Shown in pieces: positions 41,430 to 49,783 of a DNA stretch of 64,000 bases (position 1 is its first letter; each line of letters begins with the position of its first letter). This DNA is from Streptomyces echinatus. GTDB taxonomy: Bacteria > Actinomycetota > Actinomycetes > Streptomycetales > Streptomycetaceae. Under the pieces are notes generated by a model. The model had not been told where the DNA came from and did no database searches. It was given only the letters and a program-made list of their open reading frames with translations. The stretch spans positions 743,342 to 807,341 of the forward strand of contig NZ_JACHJK010000002.1 in assembly GCF_014203595.1 (NCBI RefSeq). Reading direction: 5' to 3'. The position numbers were made by a program, and so were the translations under genes.

Positions 41430-42154
41430 GCGAGGCTCCCCAGGTCGCGCGCGAGGTCCAGGGCGAGCAGCCGGTCGGCGTAGGCGTAGGTCTCGAAGCG
41501 GGCGCCGTCCGGGATGCCGGGCGCGCTCTCGACGTCCCGTAGGACGCCGAGCACCGCGGGCACGTCCAGGTCGTCCTCCCAGGCGGCGCGCAGCCGCGCC
41601 CGCACCTCGTCGGGAACCGGCCGGGAGGGCCGCCGTGCCCAGCCGGCGACGGCCCGCCGCCATCGGGCGAGGCACCGCGCGGCGTCGTCCAGTGCGGCCC
41701 GGTCCAGCCGTACGGGTTCGCTCCGCGGGACGGCGAGCAGTGCGAGGCGGAAGGCGGCGGGGTCGGCGAGGAGCGCCTCCAGCGCGGCGGGGGCGACCTG
41801 GGCCACGTCCATCACCGGCCCCTCCCCGATGGTGCCCCCGGAGTCCCGCTGGGCCACATGGACGGCCTGGGCGTCCCCGAGGCCCGACGCGAGGTCGCGG
41901 CCGTCCTCGAAGGGGCGGATGGCGAGCCGTTCGGCGGCCGTGCGGAGTTCGGGCTGGTCGCGGGGGGCGGTGAGGGTCGTCCAGACCGGGGTGCCGCCGA
42001 GTTCCAGGGCCCGGACCAGCAGGTCGGCCGTGAGCAGCACCCGCAGGGCCGTGGGATCGAGGCCGGAGGCGTGCGCCTCGATACGGGTCAGGCCGCGGCG
42101 GGCGGGCGCGGCGGGGACGGGCTCACCGGTTCGGGCGTCGAGGATGCGCAGCAC
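41426..42154 (-). CDS. orphan cysteinyl-tRNA-synthetase-like protein
   Basis: 242 residues from GTG 42154. The N terminus (VLRILDARTGEPVPAAPA) mirrors the first strand of cysteinyl-tRNA synthetases and MshC. FEDGRDLASGLGDAQAVHV and the C-terminal RLRAAWEDDLDVPAVLGVLR fit the later core and helical region of that family. The HIGH motif, the cysteine/zinc ligands and the KMSKS loop are absent and the protein is half normal length, so it should not aminoacylate tRNA. It is coupled to the SixA-like phosphatase gene. I class it by eye as a degenerate synthetase relative of unknown role. Confidence 0.6.
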   Translation of the reverse strand: MLRILDARTGEPVPAAPARRGLTRIEAHASGLDPTALRVLLTADLLVRALELGGTPVWTTLTAPRDQPELRTAAERLAIRPFEDGRDLASGLGDAQAVHVAQRDSGGTIGEGPVMDVAQVAPAALEALLADPAAFRLALLAVPRSEPVRLDRAALDDAARCLARWRRAVAGWARRPSRPVPDEVRARLRAAWEDDLDVPAVLGVLRDVESAPGIPDGARFETYAYADRLLALDLARDLGSLA

Positions 42155-42296
42155 GGGGCGAGCGTAGGCGGCCGGACGGCTGTATGCAGCAGCTTGCGCC
42201 GATTCCGGACAGCGTGGCGGGGTACGACGGGAATCCCGACCGGCCGGGGCGATGTTGCCACGGCACACAGTTCCCCGCAGCCCGAGGAGGCGGCCG

Positions 42297-42704
42297 ATGT
42301 ACGGCGACGAAGCGACGATCCGCAGGATCCTGACCGAGCTCGGCGACACCTGGGCGGTGGTCGGCCTGTCCTCGAACCGGAACCGGGCCGCCTACGGGGT
42401 GGCGCAGGTGCTGCAGCGGTTCGGCAAGCGGATCGTGCCGGTGCACCCGAGCGCCGAGACGGTGCACGGAGAGCGGGGCTACGCCTCCCTCGCGGACATC
42501 CCCTTCGGCGTGGACGTGGTCGACGTGTTCGTGAACAGCGACCTGGCCGGCGCGGTGGCGGACGAGGCCGTGGTGAAGGGCGCGCGGGCGGTGTGGTTCC
42601 AGCTGGGAGTCGTCGACGAGGCCGCCCATGAGCGGACCCGGTCGGCGGGTCTGGAGATGGTGATGGACCGCTGCCCGGCGATCGAAATTCCCCGCCTGAA
42701 CTAG
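42297..42704 (+). CDS. CoA-binding domain protein
   Basis: 135 residues from ATG 42297 with GAGGAGG upstream. A stand-alone Rossmann CoA-binding domain (YccU type): VVGLSSNRNRAAYGVAQVLQ, then GKRIVPVHPSA and GARAVWFQLGV. Ligand and role in the cell are not established for the family. Confidence 0.9.
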   Translation: MYGDEATIRRILTELGDTWAVVGLSSNRNRAAYGVAQVLQRFGKRIVPVHPSAETVHGERGYASLADIPFGVDVVDVFVNSDLAGAVADEAVVKGARAVWFQLGVVDEAAHERTRSAGLEMVMDRCPAIEIPRLN

Positions 42705-42826
42705 TGACTCTTCGTCTTCATCACAATTCCCAGCTGAATATTGACATTCGTCCGACGCGTCTGACCTGTGTGAAGGCTGTTACCAAGACAGGCAAGATCC
42801 CGGGTCAAGTTTTGTAAAACAGTCTT

Positions 42827-42854
42827 TTGCCGACGCGGAATGTCTTCCTAGCCT
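42827..42854 (+). promoter_or_regulatory. promoter of the APC permease gene
   Basis: TTGCCG (42827-42832), 16-bp spacer, TAGCCT (42849-42854), followed by a leader of about 45 nt to the ATG at 42907. A perfect TTGACA occurs further up at 42741 without a good -10, and a GTTTT-GT-AAAAC dyad at 42809-42820 lies just upstream of the -35. The 202-bp region is markedly AT-richer than the rest of the window. Confidence 0.45.
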
Positions 42855-42906
42855 GTGGCCTCCTTGCTCGTTAATTCTGCGTTCATGAACTGAGAGGCCA
42901 CTTGAC

Positions 42907-44541
42907 ATGGCGAAAGTCGACGCCCTGCCACAGGCCACGACGGAGTCCGGCGGTCTACGCCGGGACGTCGGACTGATCGGACTGATGTGGGCCTCCGTGG
43001 GCTCCATCATCGGATCGGGCTGGCTGTACGGCGCCGAGAAGGCGGTCGTCGTGGCCGGCCCCGCGGCGATCATCTCGTGGGTGATCGGCACGGTGGCCAT
43101 CGTGCTGCTGGCGCTCGTGCACGCCGAGCTCGGCGGCATGTTCCCGGTCGCCGGCGGCACGGCCCGCTATCCGCACTACGCCTTCGGTGGCCTGGCCGGC
43201 ATGTCCTTCGGCTGGTTCGCCTGGCTCCAGGCGGCGACCGTGGCGCCGATCGAGGTCGAGGCGATGATCGGCTACGCCGGTCACTGGAAGTGGGCCCAGA
43301 GCCTGCAGCACGCCGACGGAACCCTGACGACCAGCGGTTTCGTCTCCGCCGTCGCCCTGATGGCGGTCTTCGTCGGCGTCAACTTCTTCGGCGTCCGTGC
43401 CCTGGCGCACACCAACAGCGCCGCCACCTGGTGGAAGATCGCCGTCCCGCTCGCGGCGATCTTCATCATCGCGGTGGGCAACTTCCACGGCAGCAACTTC
43501 ACCTCGGAGGGCTTCGCGCCGTTCGGCATGAAGGGCGTCCTCGGCGCCATCAGCTCCAGCGGCATCATCTTCGCGCTGCTCGGCTTCGAGCAGGCGATCC
43601 AGCTGGCCGGCGAGAGCCGCAACCCCAAGCGCGACCTGCCGCGGGCGACCCTCGGCTCGGTGGCGATCGGCGCCGTGATCTACATCCTGCTGCAGATCGT
43701 GTTCATCGCCGCGCTGCCGCACGCCTCGTTCGCGCACGGCTGGGCCAAGCTCGACTTCGAAGGCATCAGCGGCCCCTGGGCGGGCCTCGCGACCCTGGTG
43801 GGCCTGGGCTGGCTGGGCTGGGTGCTCTACGTCGACGCGATCATCTCCCCCGGCGGCACCGGCCTGATCTACACCACCGCCACCTCCCGCGTCTCCTTCG
43901 GTCTGGCCAAGAACGGCTACGCGCCGAAGGCCTTCGCCAAGACCGACAAGCGCGGCGTACCGTGGTTCGGCCTGCTCATGTCGTTCGTCACCGGTGTGGT
44001 CTGCTTCCTGCCGTTCCCGAGCTGGCAGGAGCTGGTCGGCTTCATCACCTCGGCCAGCGTGCTGATGTACGCGGGCGCGCCGCTGGCGTACGGCGTCTTC
44101 GCCGACCGGCTGCCGCACCTCGAGCGCCCCTACCGGCTGCCGTTCGGCAAGTTCATCTCGCCGGCGTCGTTCGCGGTCGCGAACCTGATCATCTACTGGG
44201 CCGGCTGGGACACCCTGTGGCGACTCGGCTTCGCGATCCTGCTCGGTTACGTGCTCCTCGGCTCCTACGCCTGGTACGCCACCGCGACGCGGAAGCCGGA
44301 CGCTCCCCGGATGGACTTCAAGGCGGCGCAGTGGCTGCCCGGCTACCTGCTCGGCCTGGGCGCGATCTCCTGGCTGGGCGGCTTCGGCGGCCGCGGCTCC
44401 ATCCCGATGTACTGGGACATCCTGGTCGTCGCGGCCTTCTCCCTGGTCATCTACTACTGGGCCAAGGCCACCGCGTCGAACGCCGAGGCGATCGAGCGCA
44501 GCATCGACGAGGTCGTGGTGACGGACATGCCCGCGCACTGA
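42907..44541 (+). CDS. APC-family amino acid permease
   Basis: 544 residues with about twelve hydrophobic helices. The first-helix motif SVGSIIGSGWLYG and the later FALLGFEQAIQLAGESRNPKRDLPRA are characteristic of APC superfamily amino acid/organic-cation transporters. The C terminus is a short charged cytoplasmic tail. It has its own regulated-looking upstream region and a strong terminator, so it is monocistronic. Substrate unknown. Confidence 0.92.
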   Translation: MAKVDALPQATTESGGLRRDVGLIGLMWASVGSIIGSGWLYGAEKAVVVAGPAAIISWVIGTVAIVLLALVHAELGGMFPVAGGTARYPHYAFGGLAGMSFGWFAWLQAATVAPIEVEAMIGYAGHWKWAQSLQHADGTLTTSGFVSAVALMAVFVGVNFFGVRALAHTNSAATWWKIAVPLAAIFIIAVGNFHGSNFTSEGFAPFGMKGVLGAISSSGIIFALLGFEQAIQLAGESRNPKRDLPRATLGSVAIGAVIYILLQIVFIAALPHASFAHGWAKLDFEGISGPWAGLATLVGLGWLGWVLYVDAIISPGGTGLIYTTATSRVSFGLAKNGYAPKAFAKTDKRGVPWFGLLMSFVTGVVCFLPFPSWQELVGFITSASVLMYAGAPLAYGVFADRLPHLERPYRLPFGKFISPASFAVANLIIYWAGWDTLWRLGFAILLGYVLLGSYAWYATATRKPDAPRMDFKAAQWLPGYLLGLGAISWLGGFGGRGSIPMYWDILVVAAFSLVIYYWAKATASNAEAIERSIDEVVVTDMPAH

Positions 44542-44559
44542 CCCGCTCCCGCGTCACCC

Positions 44560-44594
44560 ACGGTGTCCCGTCGGCTCGTCTGACGGGACACCGT
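44560..44594 (+). terminator. strong hairpin between the permease and monooxygenase genes
   Basis: A perfect 13-bp stem (44560-44572 with 44582-44594) and 9-nt loop, 18 bp past the permease stop. CATAAT follows immediately and may serve as -10 of the next gene, whose ATG is only 15 bp further. Confidence 0.75.
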
Positions 44595-44609
44595 CATAAT
44601 GCTCGCGTG

Positions 44610-45827
44610 ATGTCTCCTTCCCCCCACTCCGACTCACCTTCCACCACCCGCTTTCCGGTCGTCGTCCTGGGCGCCGGACCGGCCGGTCTGACCGTCGGCA
44701 ACATCCTGCGGGCCGCCGGTGTCGACTGCCTGGTCCTGGAGACCGAGAGCCGGGAGTTCATCGAACAGCGGCCCCGCGCCGGGGTCATCGAGGAATGGGC
44801 CGTACGCGGCCTGGAACGGCGCGGGCTGGCCGGCCGCCTCCTGGAGCGCGCCGAGCGGCACTCCGAGTGCGAGTTCCGCTTCGACGGCCGCGGCCACCGC
44901 TTCTCCTACACGGAGTTGACGGGCCGTCACCACTGGATCTACCCGCAGCCGCTGCTCGTGACCGATCTCGTGCGCGAGTACGCCGACGTGCGCGGCGGGG
45001 AGATCCGCTTCGGCGTGCGGGACGTACGCCTGCACGACCTGGACTCGGACCGGCCCGCCGTCTCCTACACCGACCCGGACACCGGCGAACGGCGCCTGGT
45101 GCGCTGCGACTTCGTGGCCGGCTGCGACGGGGCCCGGGGGGCGAGCCGGGCCGCGCTGCCGCCGTCGGTGCGCACCTCCCGGCACGACTACGGCATCGGC
45201 TGGCTGGCGCTGCTCGCCAAGGCCCCGCCGTCCGCCGACCGCGTCCTGTTCGGGATGCACCCGGCCGGGTTCGCCGGGCACATGCCCCGCAGTCCCGGGG
45301 TGACCCGCTACTACCTCCAGTGCCCGCCCGGCGACGACCCGGGCAACTGGCCCGACGACAGGGTCTGGGAGCAGCTCCAGCAGCGCCTGCGCGCGGCGGA
45401 CCGCCCGCCGCTGAGGGAGGGGCGGCTGCTGGAGAAGCGTGTGCTGGACATGCACAACTATGTCGTCGAACCGATGGTGTACGGCCGTCTCCTCCTGGCC
45501 GGCGACGCCGCGCACCTCGTCGCGCCGATCGCCGCGAAGGGCATGAACCTCGCCCTGAACGACGCGTTCCTGCTCGGCGACGGCCTCGTCGCGCAGCTGG
45601 CCGAGGGCGACAGCGCGGGCCTGGACGGCTACTCGGCGGCCTGCCTGCGCCGGGTGTGGGACTACCAGGAGTTCTCGCAGTGGCTCTCCGGGATCTACCA
45701 CGGCACGTCCCACGGCGATCCCCACCGCGCCGGCACCACCCTGGCCCGGCTGCGCCGGCTGTTCTCCTCACCGGTCGCGGCGGCGGCCTTCGCCGAGCAG
45801 TACCTCGGCACGGCCGGCGCGTACTGA
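44610..45827 (+). CDS. pobA: FAD-dependent aromatic hydroxylase, 4-hydroxybenzoate 3-monooxygenase-like
   Basis: 405 residues from ATG 44610 (GTG 44607 possible). FAD motif VVVLGAGPAGLTVGNIL, the RPRAGVIEE substrate-side loop, CDFVAGCDGARGASR (the DG motif) and LLLAGDAAHLVAPIAAKGMNLA for the FAD ribityl. These match PobA, which converts 4-hydroxybenzoate to protocatechuate with NAD(P)H. No pca genes are in the window, and the start lies so close to the terminator that a leaderless mRNA is likely. The assignment is by resemblance. Confidence 0.82.
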   Translation: MSPSPHSDSPSTTRFPVVVLGAGPAGLTVGNILRAAGVDCLVLETESREFIEQRPRAGVIEEWAVRGLERRGLAGRLLERAERHSECEFRFDGRGHRFSYTELTGRHHWIYPQPLLVTDLVREYADVRGGEIRFGVRDVRLHDLDSDRPAVSYTDPDTGERRLVRCDFVAGCDGARGASRAALPPSVRTSRHDYGIGWLALLAKAPPSADRVLFGMHPAGFAGHMPRSPGVTRYYLQCPPGDDPGNWPDDRVWEQLQQRLRAADRPPLREGRLLEKRVLDMHNYVVEPMVYGRLLLAGDAAHLVAPIAAKGMNLALNDAFLLGDGLVAQLAEGDSAGLDGYSAACLRRVWDYQEFSQWLSGIYHGTSHGDPHRAGTTLARLRRLFSSPVAAAAFAEQYLGTAGAY

Positions 45828-45866
45828 GCGCACGGCCCTGCCCGGCTCACCGGCCGCCCGGCGGTC

Positions 45867-46214
45867 TCACCGCTCGGCGAGGCGGTGGTCCGCGGTCCTC
45901 AGGGCCTCCTCCACGAGCCGCCGCAGGTGCCCGTGCGGCAGCGAGTAGATCACCCTCCGGCCCTCCTTGCGGGTGTCCACGAGTCCGGCGAGCCGCAGCC
46001 GGGCCAGGTGCTGGCTGACGGCCGGGCGGGCGGCGCCGCAGGCCTCGGTGAGCGTGGTGACGTCGGCCTCGCCCCCCGTCAGGGCGTACAGCAGGGCGAG
46101 GCGGGTGCGGTCGCCCAGCAGGGAGAGGAGTTCGGCGGCGAGCGCGAACTGCTCCTCGCCGGGCTTGCGCGGGTGCGCATGATGCGCAGCTGACAGGTGC
46201 ATGCGTGCGCTCAT
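45867..46214 (-). CDS. ArsR/SmtB-family metal-responsive repressor
   Basis: 115 residues from ATG 46214. Winged helix LLGDRTRLALLYALTGGEAD, then RPAVSQHLARLRLAGLV. The N terminus carries HLSAAHHAHPRK and the C-terminal helix TADHRLAE, matching the alpha5 zinc sites of SmtB/CzrA sensors. It diverges from a CDF transporter 62 bp away and is its likely zinc-responsive repressor. An ATAAT element in the gap suits overlapping promoters. Confidence 0.9.
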   Translation of the reverse strand: MSARMHLSAAHHAHPRKPGEEQFALAAELLSLLGDRTRLALLYALTGGEADVTTLTEACGAARPAVSQHLARLRLAGLVDTRKEGRRVIYSLPHGHLRRLVEEALRTADHRLAER

Positions 46215-46276
46215 ACGCACATAATGGCTCCGTGGGCGCCGTGCGTCCACTCCCGGCCACCGGAAAGGGGATCGAC

Positions 46277-47446
46277 GTGAGCGACCGGCACCCCCGTCAG
46301 CACGGCCACGAGCCCAGCGGGAGCGAAGACGGGCACGGGCACGGCCCGCACGGGCAGGGCCGCGGGCACGGCGGTCCTGGGCACGGGCACGGGCACGGGG
46401 AAAGCGCGCATGAGCGCGGGCGCGGCGGTCATGGGGCCGGGCGCGCCGCCGGGCCCCGTCACGGTTTCGCCCACCGTCTCGCTCATCTCCTCACCCCGCA
46501 CTCCCACGAGAGCGCCGACAAGCTGGACCCGGCGCTGGAGTCCTCGGCGCGCGGGATGCGCGCCCTGTGGGTGTCGCTGGCCGTGCTGGGGGCGACCGCG
46601 CTGGCCCAGGCGGTCGTCGTGGCGGTCTCGGGGTCGGTGGCGCTGCTCGGGGACACGGTGCACAACGCGGCGGACGCGCTGACCGCCGTACCCCTCGGCA
46701 TCGCCTTCGTGCTGGGGCGGCGGGCGGCGACCCGCCGCTTCACGTACGGCTACGGCCGTGCCGAGGATCTGGCGGGGCTCGTCATCGTGCTGACCGTCGC
46801 CGCGTCGGCGGCGTTCTCCGCCTGGGCGGCCGTCGGGCGGCTGTTCGACCCGCGCCCGGTCGCGCACCTGCCGGCGGTCGCCGTGGCCGCGCTGCTCGGC
46901 TTCGCCGGCAACGAGTGGGTGGCCCGGTACCGGATCCGGGTGGGCCGGGAGATCGGCTCGGCCGCGCTCGTCGCCGACGGGCTGCACGCCCGCACCGACG
47001 GCTTCACCTCGCTGGCCGTGCTGCTGGGCGCCGCCGGCTCCGCGCTGGGGTGGCACCTGGCCGACCCGGTCGTGGGCCTGGCGATCACGGCCGCGATCGT
47101 GCTGGTGCTGCGGGACGCGGCACGGGAGGTGTTCCGGCGGGTGCTGGACGCCGTGGACCCGGCGCTGGTGGACCGGGCCGAGCACGCGGTGCGCGGGGTG
47201 CCGGGGGTGCGGGAGGTGGGCGAGCTGCGGCTGCGCTGGATCGGGCACCGGCTGCGGGCCGAGCTGGCGGTGGTGGTCGACGGCGAGGCGACGGTCCGGC
47301 AGGCCCACGCGATCGCCGTCGAGGCCGAACACGCCCTGCTGCACGCCGTGCCGCGGCTGACGGCCGCCCTGGTGCACGCCGACCCGGCGCCCGTCCCGGG
47401 GCAGGCGGACCCGCATCTGGCCCTGGCCCACCACGCGACGGCGTGA
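46277..47446 (+). CDS. cation diffusion facilitator (zinc exporter) with His-rich N terminus
   Basis: 389 residues from GTG 46277 with AAAGGGG upstream. The first about 85 residues are extremely rich in His and Gly (GHGHGPHGQGRGHGG). Six membrane helices follow, with transport-site residues in GDTVHNAADALT and ADGLHARTDGFTS (the HxxxD pairs), and a cytoplasmic C-terminal domain with histidines in HAIAVEAEHALLHAV. It probably expels Zn2+, with the His-rich tail as metal buffer. Control by the divergent ArsR gene is expected. Confidence 0.92.
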   Translation: MSDRHPRQHGHEPSGSEDGHGHGPHGQGRGHGGPGHGHGHGESAHERGRGGHGAGRAAGPRHGFAHRLAHLLTPHSHESADKLDPALESSARGMRALWVSLAVLGATALAQAVVVAVSGSVALLGDTVHNAADALTAVPLGIAFVLGRRAATRRFTYGYGRAEDLAGLVIVLTVAASAAFSAWAAVGRLFDPRPVAHLPAVAVAALLGFAGNEWVARYRIRVGREIGSAALVADGLHARTDGFTSLAVLLGAAGSALGWHLADPVVGLAITAAIVLVLRDAAREVFRRVLDAVDPALVDRAEHAVRGVPGVREVGELRLRWIGHRLRAELAVVVDGEATVRQAHAIAVEAEHALLHAVPRLTAALVHADPAPVPGQADPHLALAHHATA

Positions 47447-47547
47447 AGCCGGGCCGCGCCCGTCCGGCCCGCCCGCCGTACGGCGGCGTCGGGGCCTGGC
47501 GGCGCCCGGTCCCGCACGTCTGCCCCGCGTGCCCGTCCGCCTGCGAG

Positions 47548-47581
47548 CCGGGCACGGGCGTCAGGGGCGGGCCGTGCCCGG
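47548..47581. terminator. bidirectional terminator between convergent genes
   Basis: A 10-bp perfect stem (47548-47557 with 47572-47581), loop 14 nt, in the 171-bp gap between the CDF and YbaK genes; nothing else is seen in the gap. Confidence 0.5.
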
Positions 47582-47617
47582 TCCTTCGGGCAGGCCCGTC
47601 GTGCGACGGCGCCGGGG

Positions 47618-48175
47618 TCAGGCCGTGCCCAGGCCTTCCAGCACGATCGCGCCGGGCAGTTCGGCGAGTGCCTTGCCGGGCACCAGGAGCTTGCCGCGCC
47701 GGCGTCCGCTGCCGACCAGGACGTAGGGCAGGTCGACGACGGCCGAGTCCACCAGCACCGGCCAGCCGGTGGGCAGGCCGAGCGGGGTGATCCCGCCGTA
47801 CTCCATGCCGGTCTCGCCGGTCGCCGTCTCCATCGAGGCGAACGAGGCCTTGCGGGCGCCCAGTTGGCGGCGCACGGCGCCGTTGACGTCGACCCGGGTC
47901 GTGGAGAGCACCAGGCAGGCGGCCAGCGTGGTCCCACCGCCCCGCTTGCCCGCGACGACGACGCAGTTCGCCGACCGCTCCAGCAGGTCACGGCCGTAGT
48001 GCTCCACGAAGACGGCCGTGTCGGCCCACTGCGGTTCGGTGTCGACGTAGAGGATCCTGTCGGCCGGCACCGAGCCCTGCCAGGCGCGTACGGCGTCGGC
48101 GACGGGAGCGGTCAGCTCCGCCAGGCAGTCCGGGGCGGGGGTGGCGGTGTCGAAGGCTCCGATGGGCGGACGCAT
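47618..48175 (-). CDS. YbaK/EbsC-family aminoacyl-tRNA deacylase
   Basis: 185 residues from ATG 48175. The YbaK/ProX editing fold is shown by CVVVAGKRGGGTTLAACLVL, GARKASFAS with the conserved lysine, and GITPLGLPTGWPVLVD. Such proteins hydrolyse mischarged tRNA, for example Cys-tRNA(Pro). Confidence 0.9.
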   Translation of the reverse strand: MRPPIGAFDTATPAPDCLAELTAPVADAVRAWQGSVPADRILYVDTEPQWADTAVFVEHYGRDLLERSANCVVVAGKRGGGTTLAACLVLSTTRVDVNGAVRRQLGARKASFASMETATGETGMEYGGITPLGLPTGWPVLVDSAVVDLPYVLVGSGRRRGKLLVPGKALAELPGAIVLEGLGTA

Positions 48176-48218
48176 GGCGGCACGGTAGCAAGATCCGGCC
48201 GCCCGGCGTACCGGCGTC

Positions 48219-48791
48219 TCAGGGCACGGGCGGTACGGACACGGCCATCACCATGTCCATCGGCACGTCTCCGTGATTGCCGTACAGATGCGGGACGTTG
48301 GCCTCGAAGGAGGCGCTCGCGCCGGCCGGGATCCGGTACTCCGCGCCCTCCACGGTGAGCGTCAGCTCGCCCGCGGTGACATGCACCAGTTCGACGGTGC
48401 CGCCGGGGTGCGGCTCGGAGGGGCTGCTCTCCCCCGGCATCAGCCGCCAGTCCCACATCTCCAGCGGTCCGGGCGCCTCCGTGCCGGCGAGCAGCCGGCT
48501 GTAGCTGCCGGCCTCCGTGTGCCACAGCCGTACGGCCCGTTCGGCGGGGACGACACGGACCCTGGGGCCCTGCTCGTAGTCGAGGAGCGTGGGGACGCTG
48601 ACACCCAGCGCGTCGCCGATCTTGACGACCGTGCCGATGCTCGGGTTGGTGCGGGCCTGCTCGATCTGGATGAGCATGCCCCGGCTGACACCGGCCCGGG
48701 CGGCGAGCACGTCCAGTGTGAAGCCGCGCACCGACCGCCAGTGCTTGACGTTGCGCGCCAGGGACTGGGTCAGGAGTTCAAGGTCCGACAC
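48219..48791 (-). CDS. XRE-family regulator with C-terminal cupin domain
   Basis: 190 residues from GTG 48791; a TTG at 48818 is also in frame. The N-terminal HTH (residues 10-65) reads LARNVKHWRSVRGFTLDVLA then AGVSRGMLIQIEQARTNPS; the C-terminal cupin (about 105-180) has the small-molecule-binding beta-barrel pattern PHPGGTVELVHVTAGELTL. Regulators of this build often control a divergent exporter or amino acid gene. Here that is an EamA transporter across a 109-bp gap with repeated operator-like dyads. Confidence 0.9.
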   Translation of the reverse strand: MSDLELLTQSLARNVKHWRSVRGFTLDVLAARAGVSRGMLIQIEQARTNPSIGTVVKIGDALGVSVPTLLDYEQGPRVRVVPAERAVRLWHTEAGSYSRLLAGTEAPGPLEMWDWRLMPGESSPSEPHPGGTVELVHVTAGELTLTVEGAEYRIPAGASASFEANVPHLYGNHGDVPMDMVMAVSVPPVP

Positions 48792-48833
48792 GTGGTGTCC
48801 AATATTCGGGAAGTTCAATATTATGGTTATGGA

Positions 48834-48882
48834 AGTTCAGTGGACTGAACTACGGTGAGGTGCACCTGACCGTTCACCGAAC
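48834..48882. promoter_or_regulatory. repeated AGTTC dyads, candidate operators of the XRE-cupin regulator
   Basis: A perfect dyad AGTTCAG-TGGA-CTGAACT at 48834-48851 and a second GTTC-ACC-GAAC at 48872-48882 lie in the divergent gap. A further half-site AAGTTCAATATT is at 48811. The three share the core AGTTC(A/G) and cover the region where both promoters must be. Confidence 0.55.
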
Positions 48883-48900
48883 TGTACTGCGAGGCCGGCC

Positions 48901-49758
48901 GTGACAGCATTCTTCGCCCTGACCACCAGCCTCCTGTGGGGGCTGGCCGACTTCGGCGGCGGGCTGCTGACACGACGTACCCCCGCGCTGACCGTGGTGG
49001 TCGTCTCGCAGTCGATCGCGGCGGCCGTACTGGGCGCGATCGTGCTCGCCACGGGCGGCTGGACCGAGGCCGGTCCCCGGCTGTGGTTCGCGTTCGCGGC
49101 CGGCCTGGTCGGACCGGTGGCCCTGCTCTCCTTCTACAAGGCCCTCGCGCTCGGCCCGATGGGCGTGGTCTCGCCGCTCGCCACCCTCAGCGTCGCCGTG
49201 CCCGTCGGCGTCGGCCTCGTCCTCGGCGAGCGGCCGGGGCTGCTCCAGGTCGCGGGCATCGCGGTGGCCGTCGGCGGGGTCGTCCTGGCCGGCGGACCGC
49301 AGCTGCGGGGCGCGGCCGTGCAGCGGCAGGCCATCCTGCTCACGCTGGTCGCGGCGCTGGGCTTCGGCACCGTGTTCGCGCTGATCGCGGAGGCCTCGAC
49401 CGACGTCACCGGCCTGTTCCTGGCGCTGTTCGTGCAGCGGCTGACGAACGTCGCGGCGGGCGGGGCCGCGCTCGCCGCCTCGGTCCGGCGCAGCGGTGCC
49501 GTCCTGCCGGACGGCGGCTTCCCCTGGTCCTCGCTGCCCGCGCTGGCCTTCGTCGGGCTGGCCGACGTGGCCGCCAACGGCACCTACGCGATGGCCGCCC
49601 GCAGCGGTCCGGTCACCGTCGCGGCCGTGCTCGCGTCGCTGTATCCGGTGGTGACCGCGCTGGCCGCGCGCGGCTTCCTCAGCGAGCGGCTGCGCGCCGT
49701 ACAGACGGCGGGGGCGGGGCTCGCCCTGCTGGGCACCCTGCTGCTGGCGACCGGCTGA
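48901..49758 (+). CDS. EamA/DMT-family transporter
   Basis: 285 residues from GTG 48901, with ten hydrophobic helices in two EamA halves; the first begins FFALTTSLLWGLADFGGGL and each half ends with a GVVLAGG- or LALLGTLLL-type helix. Drug/metabolite superfamily exporters move amino acids, nucleotides or drugs. Regulated by the divergent XRE-cupin protein in all likelihood. Confidence 0.9.
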   Translation: MTAFFALTTSLLWGLADFGGGLLTRRTPALTVVVVSQSIAAAVLGAIVLATGGWTEAGPRLWFAFAAGLVGPVALLSFYKALALGPMGVVSPLATLSVAVPVGVGLVLGERPGLLQVAGIAVAVGGVVLAGGPQLRGAAVQRQAILLTLVAALGFGTVFALIAEASTDVTGLFLALFVQRLTNVAAGGAALAASVRRSGAVLPDGGFPWSSLPALAFVGLADVAANGTYAMAARSGPVTVAAVLASLYPVVTALAARGFLSERLRAVQTAGAGLALLGTLLLATG

Positions 49759-49783
49759 GCCGCCCCGGCGGAGCGGGTCCGCG

